NCBI RefSeq assembly: GCF_014701095.1
Contig: NZ_AP023439.1
Span: 7,180,001 to 7,244,000 of the forward strand
Origin: Streptomyces tuirus
Lineage (GTDB): Bacteria > Actinomycetota > Actinomycetes > Streptomycetales > Streptomycetaceae
Direction of reading: 5' to 3'
DNA length: 64,000 nt
Shown here: piece by piece, positions 8,785-17,940 of the stretch
Numbering within the stretch: position 1 is the stretch's first letter
Layout: each line of letters begins with the position of its first letter
The notes under the pieces: model-generated
Told to the model about the DNA's origin: nothing
What the model saw: only the letters and a program-made list of their open reading frames with translations
Databases searched by the model: none
Translations under genes and position numbers: made by a program

Positions 8785-10020
8785 ATGTCCCGCACCGCAC
8801 GTCCCCGTGCCGCCCTGGCCGCCCTCTCCTGCTGCGTCGCACTGGGCTGCGGGACCGGCACGGTGCCGCAGGGGGACCGGCCGAGCCCGCCGTCCAGCGC
8901 CCCCGGGGCAGCCGGGCACGGCGTGGTCACCTGGGCCTCCTCCGCCGGCCACATCGGCGAGGCGGCCGACGGCCGCGGCTACCGGCTGATGGTGCACACC
9001 AGCGTCGGCGGCAGCGGCCTCAGGGTGCGGCTGACCAACGCCTTCGGCGACGAGCCGGTGACGTTCGGCAACGTCCACGCGGGCCTGCAACGGGACGGCG
9101 CCGCCCTCGTCCCCGGCAGCAACAGGCGCCTGACCTTCGGCGGCGCCCGCTCCGTCACCGTCCCCGCCGGCGGCATCGTCTACAGCGACCCGCTGCCCGG
9201 CCACGTCCCCGCCGGGCGCACCCTCGCCGTCAGCCTGTACGTCCCCCGGGCTGGCGACACGCTCACCGGGCACTGGATGGCGATGCAGACGTCGTACACC
9301 ACCGACGGCGACCACACCGCGGAGGAGGGCGCGGCCCACTGGAAACAGCGGACCGGCTCCTATGTCTACCTCGACGCCGTCACCGTGCGCCCCCGCAAGG
9401 GCACGGGTGCCGTGGCCGCCCTCGGCGACTCCATCACCGACGGCTGGCACTCCACGGTCGACCGGAACCGCCGCTGGCCCGACTACCTGGCCCGCCGGCT
9501 CGGCGCCTCCGGCACCTCGGTCAAGGGCGTGGCCAACGCGGGCATCGCCGGGAACAAGGTCCTCTTCGACGGCCCCGGCGAGAGCGCCCTGAACCGCGTC
9601 CAGCGCGACGCGCTGTCCCTGCCGGGCGTGCGCACGGTCTTCCTCTTCCAGGGCGTCAACGACATCAAGGCCGAGCCCGGCGCCACGAGCGCCGGGCTGA
9701 TCGCCGGGTACCGCCGGCTCATCGACCGGGCGCACGCGGCAGGGAAGTGCGTCGTCGGTGCCACGATCGCCCCCTACAAGGGCTGGCAGGAGTGGGACCC
9801 CGCCGGGGAGGCGATACGGCAGCGGGTCAACACCTTCATCCGCCGCAGCGGAGAGTTCGACGCGGTCGCCGACTTCGACCGGGTCCTGCGCAGCCCCTAC
9901 GACCCCGAGCGGATCCTGCCCGCCTTCGACGGCGGTGACCATCTGCACCCCAACGACAAGGGCATGCGGGCGATGGCCGACGCCGTCGACCTGCAGAGCC
10001 TCGACTGCGGGACCGGCTGA
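8785..10020 (+). CDS. SGNH/GDSL-type esterase, putative lipoprotein
   Basis: 411 residues. The N-terminus has Arg residues, a hydrophobic stretch and CVALGC, a plausible lipobox with the modified cysteine near residue 22, so the protein is probably anchored outside the membrane. The SGNH blocks are clear in the second half: ALGDSITDGW (nucleophile Ser), FLFQGVNDIKA (Asn block) and DHLHPNDKG (Asp/His pair). The N-terminal half is beta-rich, as in Streptomyces secreted SGNH hydrolases. It would hydrolyse acyl or acetyl esters; the substrate is unknown. The ATG is preceded by AAGGAG. Confidence 0.88.
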   Translation: MSRTARPRAALAALSCCVALGCGTGTVPQGDRPSPPSSAPGAAGHGVVTWASSAGHIGEAADGRGYRLMVHTSVGGSGLRVRLTNAFGDEPVTFGNVHAGLQRDGAALVPGSNRRLTFGGARSVTVPAGGIVYSDPLPGHVPAGRTLAVSLYVPRAGDTLTGHWMAMQTSYTTDGDHTAEEGAAHWKQRTGSYVYLDAVTVRPRKGTGAVAALGDSITDGWHSTVDRNRRWPDYLARRLGASGTSVKGVANAGIAGNKVLFDGPGESALNRVQRDALSLPGVRTVFLFQGVNDIKAEPGATSAGLIAGYRRLIDRAHAAGKCVVGATIAPYKGWQEWDPAGEAIRQRVNTFIRRSGEFDAVADFDRVLRSPYDPERILPAFDGGDHLHPNDKGMRAMADAVDLQSLDCGTG

Positions 10021-10024
10021 GCCG

Positions 10025-12961
10025 TCAGCCGGACGTCGAGGGCTCCGGGGTGATCAGGCCCTCGCGGTAGGCGATCGCCACGGCCTCGCCGCGGCTCGAC
10101 GCGCCCAGCTTGGCGAGGATGTTGGAGACGTGGACGCTCGCGGTCTTGCCGCTGATGAACAGCTCCTCGCCGATCTGCCGGTTGCTGCGGCCGAGGGCGA
10201 GCAGCCGCAGCACGTCCTGCTCGCGCGCGGTGAGCGTGCCGGCCCGGTCGGCGTCGCCCGACGCGTCCGACAGCCGGCTGCGCCGCACCAACGCGTCGAC
10301 CTGCTCCCGCAGCGGGGTGGCGCCGAGGTCGTCGGCGGTCTCACGGGCCGCCCGGGCCTCGGCGGCCGCCTCCTCGCGGCGCCCGGCCACCACCAGAGCC
10401 TCTGCGTACCGCACACGACAGCGCGCCAGCTCGTAGACGTCGCCGTAGCCGAACGCCGTCACCGCCTCCGACCAGGCCGCCGCGTCCGGTCCCTTCGTGG
10501 CCCGGACCCACTCCGCCTCCGCCCGGGCCAGCCAGGCCTGCCCCTCCGGCCCCTGGGGTGTGCCGTCCTCGCCGTGGGTGGCGACGGCCCGCGCCAGTTC
10601 CACCAGTTCGGCCGCGGTGCCGGTCCAGCGGCGGGCCCCCGCCTCGTCACCGGTCAGCCGCAGCCCGGCGGCAGCGTCGGCCACCGCGGACAGCGCCAGT
10701 GCGGCCAGCCGGACCGTGACCCCCGGGCGGGGGACCGCCTCGTCGGCCAGGGCCGTGACCGTGGACCGCATCCACCGCACCGCGTCCTCGGGATCGCCGC
10801 GCAGCGCCGCGGCGTCCGTGAGCACGATGCCCGCGACCAGGGTGGCCATCCAGTCGAAGGGACCCTCCAGCAGGGCACGTGCCCGGTCGGCGGCTGCCAG
10901 ATCGCCGCGCGCCAGCGCCACGTACAGGGCGGGACCGACCGTGTAGCCGCCGGCGGCCGGCGGCTGCTCGGGGTCGGCCTCCGCCGCGCGCACGCACTCG
11001 TCCCAGCGGCCCAGCACATGCAGCACCAGCAGCCGCAGGTACCGCATCTCCAGCGGGTACGTGGAGGACAGCAGCCCCGCTTGCCGGGCCCGGTCCAGGC
11101 CCTCGGTCAGCCAGGGCACGCACTCCGACAGGGCACCGGACTCGTAGCAGCCCATGGCCAGGTTGAACAGGGCCCGCAGCTCCACGGGCGCGTTGCCCGA
11201 ACTCCGTGCCAGGTCACGCGCCTTGACCAGCCGCTCACGGCCCTCCGGGCCGCGCCGCCCGGCGCCGTCGAAGACGGCCAGGGAGATCAGCAGGTCCGCC
11301 TGGGCGTCGGTCACCCCCAGTCGCTCCGCCACGCCCAGGGCACGGCGGGCGACCCGCAGCGCGGTCTCGTTCTCCCCGACGTGGCGTGCGGCCAGGACAT
11401 GGGTGGCCGCCGCCCACACCCATGTACGCGACGGAGGATCCTCCGGGATCATCGCCAGCGCCTCGCTGCTGTAGGCGAACGCCGCCGTCTGGCTGTCCAC
11501 GCTCAGCAGGTTGCCCGCGAGCGTGTAGCGGACCCGCGCGGCGAGTTCGGAGTCGGCGTCCTGGCCGAGCTCCGCCAGCGCGGACCGGGTGAGGGCGACC
11601 GCGCGGTGCTGCCGGCCGGCGTGGGCGGCGGCCGCCGACGCCCGCAGCGTCAGCGTGACCCGGTCGACGCCCCCGCCCGAGGGCCGGCTCTCGGGGGTCA
11701 CCGCGGCCCAGAGGTCCAGGGCCGCTTCGAGGTGCCGCTGCTCCTCGGCCGGTGCCCCGACGCCCTGGGCGTGATCGGCTGCCTCCAGGGACGCGGCCAG
11801 CGCCTCGGCCAGGTCGTGGCTCTCCCGGTAGTGGTGGGCGCGCTCTGCGGCACTCTCGGCGAGGCTCCCGCGCCCGGCGAGCAGCCGCGCGAACGCGCCG
11901 TGCAGCCGCGCCCGCTCTCCGGGCAGCAGATCGGCGTAGACGGCCTCACGGGCGAGGGCGTGCCGGAAGGAGTAGGTGTCGTCGTCCCGGGCGACGAGCA
12001 ACTGCCGTCCCACCGCCTCGCGCAGCGCCGACTCGAGCTCCGTCTCGGGAAGCCCCACCGCCTCCCGCAGCAGGTCGTGCTCCACCCGGCGTCCGGCGAC
12101 CGCTGCGGTCCGCAGCACCTGCTGCCCGGTCTCGGACAGCTGCTCGAAACGGATCAGCAGCACATCGGCGAGTCCGCTGGGCACTCCGCCCGACTCCGTG
12201 TCGGTCGCGGCGAGCAACTCCTCCGCGTAGAAGGCGTTGCCCTCGGCCCGTTCCACGATCCGGCGCACCGTGGCGTCCGGCAGCGGCCCGGGCTCCAGGG
12301 CCCGCACCAGCCGGTCCACGTCGGCATCGGCCAGCGGCCGCAGCTCCAGCCGCTCGACCGGGGGCAGCCGGATCAGCTCCGCGAGCAGCGGCCGCAGCGG
12401 ATGCCGGCGGTGCAGGTCGTCGGCCCGGTACGAGGCGAACACCGCCAGCCGGTGCCGCAGCACGCCCCGGCCGAGCAGGAAGCGCAGCAGGTCACGGGAG
12501 GACTGGTCCGCCCAGTGCAGGTCCTCCAGCACGAGCAGCAGCGGCGCGACCTCGGCGACCCCGGCCAGCAGCCCCGCCATCCCCTCGAACAGCCGCAACC
12601 GCCCGTCCACGTCCCGCACGGAGTCGGATCCGGCCCCCAGCAGCCGCTCGACCACGGGATGAGCGGCGAGAGCGCCGGCGAACCGCTCGTCGGCGGCCAG
12701 CACCCCGAGCACCTCGGTGAACGGCAGATAGGGCAGCCCGACATCACCGAGATCCACGCAGTGCCCGGTGACCACGGTCATGCCCGTCGCGGCGGCCTTA
12801 CTCCCGACCTCGTCGAGCACCCGGGTCTTGCCGACGCCGGCGTCCCCGGCGATCAACACGGCCCTGGCCTCACCGCCTCGCGCACGATCCAGTACGCCGG
12901 AGAGTCGCTTGAGTTCGGCGTCCCGTCCAACGACGGGCGTGGCCGATGAAGCCTGCTGCAC
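10025..12961 (-). CDS. LuxR-family transcriptional regulator with AAA/STAND ATPase domain (LAL type)
   Basis: 978 residues. The N-terminal ATPase has Walker A GDAGVGKTRVLDE near residue 40 and Walker B LLLVLEDLHWADQS. A long helical TPR-like middle follows, and the C-terminus ends with a LuxR helix-turn-helix (LTAREQDVLRLLALGRSNRQ, then SVHVSNILAKLG). Large ATP-binding LuxR regulators usually activate a nearby pathway on sensing a ligand, but the genes beside this one (SGNH hydrolase, UBP/kinase operon) show no single pathway. The start is a GTG at 12961 with AGAAGG eight bases upstream. No TTA codon was noticed. Confidence 0.92.
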   Translation of the reverse strand: MQQASSATPVVGRDAELKRLSGVLDRARGGEARAVLIAGDAGVGKTRVLDEVGSKAAATGMTVVTGHCVDLGDVGLPYLPFTEVLGVLAADERFAGALAAHPVVERLLGAGSDSVRDVDGRLRLFEGMAGLLAGVAEVAPLLLVLEDLHWADQSSRDLLRFLLGRGVLRHRLAVFASYRADDLHRRHPLRPLLAELIRLPPVERLELRPLADADVDRLVRALEPGPLPDATVRRIVERAEGNAFYAEELLAATDTESGGVPSGLADVLLIRFEQLSETGQQVLRTAAVAGRRVEHDLLREAVGLPETELESALREAVGRQLLVARDDDTYSFRHALAREAVYADLLPGERARLHGAFARLLAGRGSLAESAAERAHHYRESHDLAEALAASLEAADHAQGVGAPAEEQRHLEAALDLWAAVTPESRPSGGGVDRVTLTLRASAAAAHAGRQHRAVALTRSALAELGQDADSELAARVRYTLAGNLLSVDSQTAAFAYSSEALAMIPEDPPSRTWVWAAATHVLAARHVGENETALRVARRALGVAERLGVTDAQADLLISLAVFDGAGRRGPEGRERLVKARDLARSSGNAPVELRALFNLAMGCYESGALSECVPWLTEGLDRARQAGLLSSTYPLEMRYLRLLVLHVLGRWDECVRAAEADPEQPPAAGGYTVGPALYVALARGDLAAADRARALLEGPFDWMATLVAGIVLTDAAALRGDPEDAVRWMRSTVTALADEAVPRPGVTVRLAALALSAVADAAAGLRLTGDEAGARRWTGTAAELVELARAVATHGEDGTPQGPEGQAWLARAEAEWVRATKGPDAAAWSEAVTAFGYGDVYELARCRVRYAEALVVAGRREEAAAEARAARETADDLGATPLREQVDALVRRSRLSDASGDADRAGTLTAREQDVLRLLALGRSNRQIGEELFISGKTASVHVSNILAKLGASSRGEAVAIAYREGLITPEPSTSG

Positions 12962-12980
12962 AGAACCAACCTTCTTGCTT

Positions 12981-13035
12981 CAGGGGCGCGGGGAACTGCG
13001 CGATCAACCAGACACAACCCGCGGCCGCCACCGGA
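12981..13035. repeat. Interspersed Streptomyces intergenic repeat
   Basis: The stretch contains GGGGCGCGGGGAACTGCGCG followed by a GATCAACCAGACACAACCC-type tail. I recognise this from memory as a sequence found repeatedly in intergenic regions of Streptomyces chromosomes. It lies between the LAL regulator start and the UBP gene stop. Its function is unknown; the GCGCGGGGAACTGCGCG core can fold into a short hairpin. Confidence 0.6.
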
Positions 13036-13052
13036 CAGCGAGCCTGGAGCTC

Positions 13053-13406
13053 CTAGGCCCGCAGAATCTTCGCCCAGTCCGCCGGTACGCGCCCCGCCGG
13101 CCCCGGCGCGGGCTGGTCGGCCGGATGACTCACCGGCGCGGCCAGCTCCGGGCCGCCCTCGTACAACTCGTTCGTCGCATAGTCCCAGTACCAGTCCTCA
13201 CCCGGCTCGAAGCTCTGCACCAGGGGATGCCCGGTCTCCCGGAAGTGTCCCGTCGCGTGCTTGGCCGGTGAACTGTCACAACACCCCACGTGCCCGCACT
13301 GCGCACAGCGCCGTAGGTGGAACCACCACCCCCCGGCCGCATCGCACTCCGCGCACCCGCTGCCGCTCGGCGGCACGCTCGGGTCGATGCCGTTCACGCC
13401 ACTCAT
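13053..13406 (-). CDS. UBP-type zinc-finger domain protein
   Basis: About 117 residues. It carries the Cys/His pattern of the ubiquitin-protease (ZnF-UBP) finger: GCAECDA, WFHLRRCAQCGHVGCCDSS and HATGHFRETGHPLVQS, followed by EDWYWDY. In eukaryotes this fold binds a free ubiquitin C-terminus. Bacterial stand-alone copies are common in actinobacteria and have no known partner. The ATG ending at 13406 overlaps the stop of the upstream kinase gene (ATGA) and has GAGGAG upstream, so it is the third gene of the operon. Frames extending upstream lie inside the kinase gene. Confidence 0.85.
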   Translation of the reverse strand: MSGVNGIDPSVPPSGSGCAECDAAGGWWFHLRRCAQCGHVGCCDSSPAKHATGHFRETGHPLVQSFEPGEDWYWDYATNELYEGGPELAAPVSHPADQPAPGPAGRVPADWAKILRA

Positions 13407-14848
13407 GCAGACTCCTCCTCGACCGCCGTCAGCGGAAGCAGTACCTGAAAACGCGTGTCCCCCGGCTCCGACTCCACCTGGATGTTCCCGTGGTGCTTGT
13501 TGACCACGATCCGCCATGAGATGTCGAGCCCGAGCCCGGTCCCCTGACCCACCGGCTTGGTGGTGAAGAACGGATCGAAGATCCGGCCCCGGTCCTCCGC
13601 CGGGATCCCGACGCCCGTGTCACGGAACTCCACCAGCAGCCGGTCGTGGTCGGCGGCCGTCCGCACGGTCAGCGTCCCCTCCCCGCCCGCGCCGTTCATC
13701 GCCGCGACCGCGTTGTCGATGAGGTTCGTCCACACCTGGTTGAGCTCGGCGGGGTACGCGGGGATCCTCGGGAGCGTCCGGTCGTAGTCCTTGACGACCT
13801 TGATGTGCTTGCCGATCTTGGCCGACAGCATCAGCAGGGTGGAGTCGAGGAGTTCGTGCACGTCGGCGTTCTGGAAGGGCGCCCGGTCGAGCTGGGAGTA
13901 CTGCTTCGCCGCGTCCACGAGGTGCGAGATGCGGGTGGTCGAGTCGTTGATCTCGTCCATCAGCAGCTCGGTCTCGACAGTGTAGTTCAGCCATCCGATC
14001 GCGCTGGGCAGGATGTCCTCGTCCACCGCCGCCGCGATCTGGTCCAGCCAGTCCACGTCGAGCCCGGCCTGCACGAACGTGGGCGCGATCCGCCAGCCCT
14101 CCGCGATGCCCTGGTCGTCCAGCCAGTCCGTCACGGCGTCCTCCCGGTCGGAGGCCTCCAGCGGACTCAGCACCGGTGCCTTGGCGACCCGTTCGGCCGT
14201 GCGCTCCTGGATGTCGATGAGGTTCGCCATGACCTCGGGGGAGTAGGACCCCTGCGCGATGACCGCCAGCTTGTGGCGCATCTTCCCGACCCGCTCCCGC
14301 AGCGTCGCGGTCGCCCGTACCGCCGCGGCGGCCGGATTGTTCAGCTCGTGCGTGAGGCCGGCGGACAACGAGCCCAGCGCCAGCAGCCGTTCACGCTGCC
14401 CGATGGCCCGCTGGGTGCTCTTCGAACCGAAGAACAGCCCCTCCAGCAGATGCACCGCCATCGGGAACCACTCCTGCATGATGCCCGCGAAGGTGTCGGC
14501 GGGCAGCACGAAGAACCGCGTCGGCTCGGTGACGCGCATGGAGTTGTTGTAGACCTGCCGCACCCGGTCGCCCAGGTACGCCTGCATGGACCCCGCGTAC
14601 ACCCCCCGCTGGGAGGTCCGGGTGACCTCCACGTCGTCCCCGCCGACCCGGCGGTAGAGCACCACCGAGCCCTCGAGCATGACGTAGAAGCAGGTGGCGG
14701 GCTCGCCCTCGGTGTACACCGGGCCGGGCTCGAACCGCTCCACACGCCCCTCGCCGCACAGTCTGCCGAGCTGCTCGGGCGTGAGCTTCTCGAACAGGAA
14801 CAGCGAGCCGATCTCCTGCGGGTTGCAGGGTGCCGCCTGCCCGCTCAT
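13403..14848 (-). CDS. Histidine kinase with N-terminal cyclic-nucleotide-binding-like domain
   Basis: 481 residues. An N-terminal Crp-type sensor fold occupies about 15-135 (FEPGPVYTEGEPATCFYVML, VVLYRRVGG). The H-box is LTHELNNPAAAA near residue 165. The ATPase domain has the N-box NLIDNAVAAMNG, G1 DTGVGIPAED and G2 GQGTGLGLDIS. No transmembrane helix is visible, so it is a cytosolic kinase. Its ATG overlaps the stop of the response-regulator/flavoprotein gene (ATGA). The pair is therefore a two-component system in which the receiver is fused to a redox enzyme; the input ligand (cyclic nucleotide or other) is unproven. Confidence 0.88.
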   Translation of the reverse strand: MSGQAAPCNPQEIGSLFLFEKLTPEQLGRLCGEGRVERFEPGPVYTEGEPATCFYVMLEGSVVLYRRVGGDDVEVTRTSQRGVYAGSMQAYLGDRVRQVYNNSMRVTEPTRFFVLPADTFAGIMQEWFPMAVHLLEGLFFGSKSTQRAIGQRERLLALGSLSAGLTHELNNPAAAAVRATATLRERVGKMRHKLAVIAQGSYSPEVMANLIDIQERTAERVAKAPVLSPLEASDREDAVTDWLDDQGIAEGWRIAPTFVQAGLDVDWLDQIAAAVDEDILPSAIGWLNYTVETELLMDEINDSTTRISHLVDAAKQYSQLDRAPFQNADVHELLDSTLLMLSAKIGKHIKVVKDYDRTLPRIPAYPAELNQVWTNLIDNAVAAMNGAGGEGTLTVRTAADHDRLLVEFRDTGVGIPAEDRGRIFDPFFTTKPVGQGTGLGLDISWRIVVNKHHGNIQVESEPGDTRFQVLLPLTAVEEESA

Positions 14849-16521
14849 GACTGCTCCAGATACCGGTGGACGAGCATCACGGCCATGGCTCCCTCTCCGA
14901 CGGCGGACGCGACCCGCTTCGCGGACTCCGAGCGGGCGTCGCCCGCCACGAACACGCCGGGCACGTTGGTCTCCAGGTGGTACGGCGGCCGGTCCAGCTC
15001 CCAGCCCTCCGGCGGACGGCCGTCCAAGCTCAGGTCGGGGCCGGCGAGGATGAACCCGCGCCCGTCCCGCAGCACCGTGCCGTCCAGCCAGCCGGTCAGC
15101 GGGGCCGCGCCGATGAACACGAACACCCACTGCGCGTCGACCTGTTCGGTCTGCCCGCCGTCCACGTCCCGCAGGGTCAGCCGCTCCAGGTGGCCGTCGC
15201 CGTGCGCCGACTCGACGACCGTGCGGGCCCGGACCTGGATGTTGGGCGACTCCTCGATCTGCTGGACGAGGTAGTGCGACATCGACGCCGACAGCGACTC
15301 CCCGCGCACCAGCAGGGTCACCGACTTGGCGGCCCGGGACAGGTACATCGCCGCCTGCCCGGCGGAGTTGGCGCCGCCGACGATGAACACGTCCTGGCCC
15401 TGACAGGACGGGGCCTCCGTCAGGGCGGACCCGTAGTACAGGCCGCAGCCGGTCAGTTCCTCGCAGCCGGGCGCCTCCAGCTGCCGGTAGGACACGCCGG
15501 TCGCGAGGATCACGCTGTGCGCGGCGACCGCCGAGCCGTCGGAGAACCGCACGATCCGCGCGGCGCCGTTGACCTCGAGGGCCGTCACCTCGCGCGCGGT
15601 GAGGATCTCGGCGCCGAACTTCGCCGCCTGCCGCCGCGCCCGGTCGGTGAGCTGGGCCCCCGACACGCCGTCGGGGAAGCCCAGGTAGTTCTCGATGCGC
15701 GAGCTCTGCCCGGCCTGCCCGCCGGTCGCCGACCGCTCCACCAGCACCGTCCGCAGCCCCTCGGAGGCCCCGTAGACCGCCGCGCCGAGCCCGGCCGGGC
15801 CGCCGCCGATGACGACGAGGTCGTAGAAGTCGGCCGTCGGGGTCGTCGCCAGCCCGACCCGGGCGGCGAGGTCCACGGCCTCCGGCTCCACCAGCGGTGT
15901 CCCGTCCGGCGTGATCACCACCGGCAGCCGCAGCCCGTCCTCGCCGGCCGCGGCCAGCAGCCGCCGCCCCTCCGGCTCGTCGGAGGAGTACCAGCGGTAG
16001 GGCACCTGGTTGCGGGCCAGGAACTCCCGCACGTCCGAGGAGCGCGACGACCACCGGTGCCCCACGACCTTGGTGCTGGGCACGGGCCGGAAGTCACTGG
16101 TCCGCCAGGCCTGGAGCAGATCGTCCAGGACCGGGTACAGCTTCTCCTCGGGCGGGTCCCACGGCTTCAGGAGGTAGTGGTCGAGGTCGACGACGTTGAT
16201 CGCGTCGATCGCCGCGTTCGTGTCCGCGTACGCGGTCAGCAGCACGCGCCGCGCGCCCGGGTAGACGTCCAGGGCCTGTTCGAGGAACTCGATGCCGTTC
16301 ATCTGCGGCATCCGGTAGTCGGCCAGGATCACCGCCACGAGATCGCCGCGCAGCTTCAGCTCGCGCAGCGCGTCCAGCGCCGACGCGCCGGACTCCGCCC
16401 GCACGATCCGGTACGACGCGCCGTACCGCCGTCTCAGGTCCCGGGCCACCGCCCGGGAGACACCCGGGTCGTCGTCCACGGTCATGATCACGGTCCGCGC
16501 CGTATCGGCGGCCTGTGCCAT
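14845..16521 (-). CDS. Response regulator receiver fused to thioredoxin-reductase-like FAD oxidoreductase
   Basis: 558 residues. Residues 1-130 form a receiver domain (MTVDDDPGVSR acidic pocket, phospho-Asp in VILADYRMPQMNG, conserved Lys in LLKPWDPP). A linker leads to a thioredoxin-reductase-like flavoprotein with FAD motif VVIGGGPAGLGAA, GGQAGQSSRIENYLGFP and NAD(P) motif VFIVGGANSAGQAA, ending VAGDARSESAKRVASAVGEGA. The redox CxxC of true thioredoxin reductases is replaced by GCGLYYGSALTEAP. The enzyme therefore probably reduces something other than thioredoxin, or signals redox state. GGGGGA precedes the ATG at 16521. It heads the operon with the kinase and zinc-finger genes. Confidence 0.88.
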   Translation of the reverse strand: MAQAADTARTVIMTVDDDPGVSRAVARDLRRRYGASYRIVRAESGASALDALRELKLRGDLVAVILADYRMPQMNGIEFLEQALDVYPGARRVLLTAYADTNAAIDAINVVDLDHYLLKPWDPPEEKLYPVLDDLLQAWRTSDFRPVPSTKVVGHRWSSRSSDVREFLARNQVPYRWYSSDEPEGRRLLAAAGEDGLRLPVVITPDGTPLVEPEAVDLAARVGLATTPTADFYDLVVIGGGPAGLGAAVYGASEGLRTVLVERSATGGQAGQSSRIENYLGFPDGVSGAQLTDRARRQAAKFGAEILTAREVTALEVNGAARIVRFSDGSAVAAHSVILATGVSYRQLEAPGCEELTGCGLYYGSALTEAPSCQGQDVFIVGGANSAGQAAMYLSRAAKSVTLLVRGESLSASMSHYLVQQIEESPNIQVRARTVVESAHGDGHLERLTLRDVDGGQTEQVDAQWVFVFIGAAPLTGWLDGTVLRDGRGFILAGPDLSLDGRPPEGWELDRPPYHLETNVPGVFVAGDARSESAKRVASAVGEGAMAVMLVHRYLEQS

Positions 16522-16628
16522 ACGTCCCCCACACCGGGCGGTCGGTTCACGGCACGGCGCCCCGGGACACCGCGCCGACCTCCGCCCATCGTATGTTCGA
16601 TAGCGGCGCGGTGCCCGGACACGGGGAC

Positions 16629-16982
16629 TCAGCCGTGGGAGGCGCCCAGCACGCAGAACTCGTTGCCCTCCGGGTCGGCGAGCGTCACCCACGGCTGCTC
16701 GCCCTGCCCGATGTCGGCGTGCCGCGCACCGAGCGCCAGCAGCCGGGCCACTTCGGCCTTCTGGTCGTCGGGCCGGAAGTCGAGGTGGAGACGGTTCTTG
16801 ATCGTCTTGCGCTCCGGCACCGAAGTGAAGAGCAGTCCCGGCGTCCGGTCCGGGGCGGGCCGGATCTCGAACTCGTCGGGTTCGTCGTTCACCACCACCC
16901 AGCCGAGAGCCTCCGCCCACCAGCGGCCCAGGGCCTCGGGGTCGGCCGAGTCCACCATTACCTGCTCCCAGTCCAGTGACAT
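16629..16982 (-). CDS. VOC-superfamily (glyoxalase-like) protein
   Basis: 117 residues, a single glyoxalase/bleomycin-resistance/dioxygenase domain. It has MVDSADPEALGRWWAEALGW at the start, RLHLDFRPDD in the middle and WVTLADPEGNEFCVLG at the end. Such proteins use a metal site or act as binding proteins; the substrate is unknown. It is divergent from the universal stress protein gene, with about 60 bp between the starts. Confidence 0.82.
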   Translation of the reverse strand: MSLDWEQVMVDSADPEALGRWWAEALGWVVVNDEPDEFEIRPAPDRTPGLLFTSVPERKTIKNRLHLDFRPDDQKAEVARLLALGARHADIGQGEQPWVTLADPEGNEFCVLGASHG

Positions 16983-17045
16983 GCGGGCAGTTTAGTGAAG
17001 ACTGATCATGAGCACGTAGTGATTTCGATGAGGGGAGACAGCCGG

Positions 17046-17927
17046 ATGACACGCCCGATCATCGCAGGGGTCGACGGATCGCAGGAGAGCCTCGCCGCCC
17101 TGGCGTGGGCGGCGCGGGAGGCGGTGCGGCGCGGGCTGGCGCTCCGGGTGGTGCACGCCTGGCGGGTCCACGCCCAGGAGGTGATCGAGGCGGGGATCGG
17201 CGGGGACGCGGACAGCCAGGCCGAGTGGGTGCACGGCGCGGTGACCGACGCCGTCGGGACCGTCACCGCACGGCACCCGGACCTCGCGGTGACGACCGAT
17301 GTCGTCGAGGGTCCGGTGGCCGACACCCTGGTCGCCGCCGCGGCGGACGCCGAGATGCTGGTCCTGGGCTCGCGCGGGCACGGCCGCATCGTCGGCTTCC
17401 TGCTCGGCTCGGTCGGCCAGCAGGTGATCGCCGCGACCACCTGCCCCGTGGTGCTCGTCCGGGCCGGAGACCAGCCGTCGTCCGAGGCCGCCGGGCGGGA
17501 GGTCGTCGTGGGTCAGCAGGGCGACCCGGAGGACAGCGCCGACGCGCTGCGCTTCGCCTTCGAGACGGCCGCCGCGCGCGGGGCGACCGTGCGGGTCGTA
17601 CGCGCCTGGAACCTGCCGCCCGTCTTCGCCTACAGCCCGGGCTCGCTGAAGCTCCTCGACGAGGCCGGCGGGCTGGAGCCGTACGAGAGGAAGAGCCTGG
17701 CCGCCGCGGTCCGGCCGTGGCGGGAACGCTTCCCCGACGTGCCGGTCGAGGAGCACGTGGAGATGGGCAGCGCGAGCCAGGTGCTGCTGTCGGTGGCCGG
17801 GACGGCCCAGCTGATGGTCGTCGGCCGCCGGGCCCACCGCACGGCCGTCGGGGCCCGCATCGGCTCGGTGGCCCACGGGATGCTGCACCACGCCGACTGC
17901 CCGGTGGCGGTGGTGCCCCACGCGTGA
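17046..17927 (+). CDS. Universal stress protein, two UspA domains
   Basis: 293 residues, a tandem UspA protein. The first domain begins IIAGVDGSQES and has the ATP-binding signature GSRGHGRIVGFLLGSVGQQV. The second domain is more divergent at its start and ends GRRAHRTAVGARIGSVAHGM with HADCPVAVV. It probably binds ATP and serves a cytosolic stress role. The ATG at 17046 follows GAGGGGA; the in-frame upstream ATG at 16995 lacks a ribosome site. The gene converges with the DUF4032 gene 14 bp away. Confidence 0.9.
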   Translation: MTRPIIAGVDGSQESLAALAWAAREAVRRGLALRVVHAWRVHAQEVIEAGIGGDADSQAEWVHGAVTDAVGTVTARHPDLAVTTDVVEGPVADTLVAAAADAEMLVLGSRGHGRIVGFLLGSVGQQVIAATTCPVVLVRAGDQPSSEAAGREVVVGQQGDPEDSADALRFAFETAAARGATVRVVRAWNLPPVFAYSPGSLKLLDEAGGLEPYERKSLAAAVRPWRERFPDVPVEEHVEMGSASQVLLSVAGTAQLMVVGRRAHRTAVGARIGSVAHGMLHHADCPVAVVPHA

Positions 17928-17940
17928 GGGCTCCGGCCCC

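Noticed and set aside
9758..12949. A 1063-codon open frame on the plus strand across the LAL regulator gene
   Set aside because: It is antisense to a gene with clear Walker and LuxR motifs. Its product is a low-complexity Arg/Gly/Pro/Gln sequence typical of shadow frames in GC-rich DNA.
14845..16521. Calling the flavoprotein a true thioredoxin reductase
   Set aside because: The CxxC active-site motif is absent, and no thioredoxin gene adjoins.
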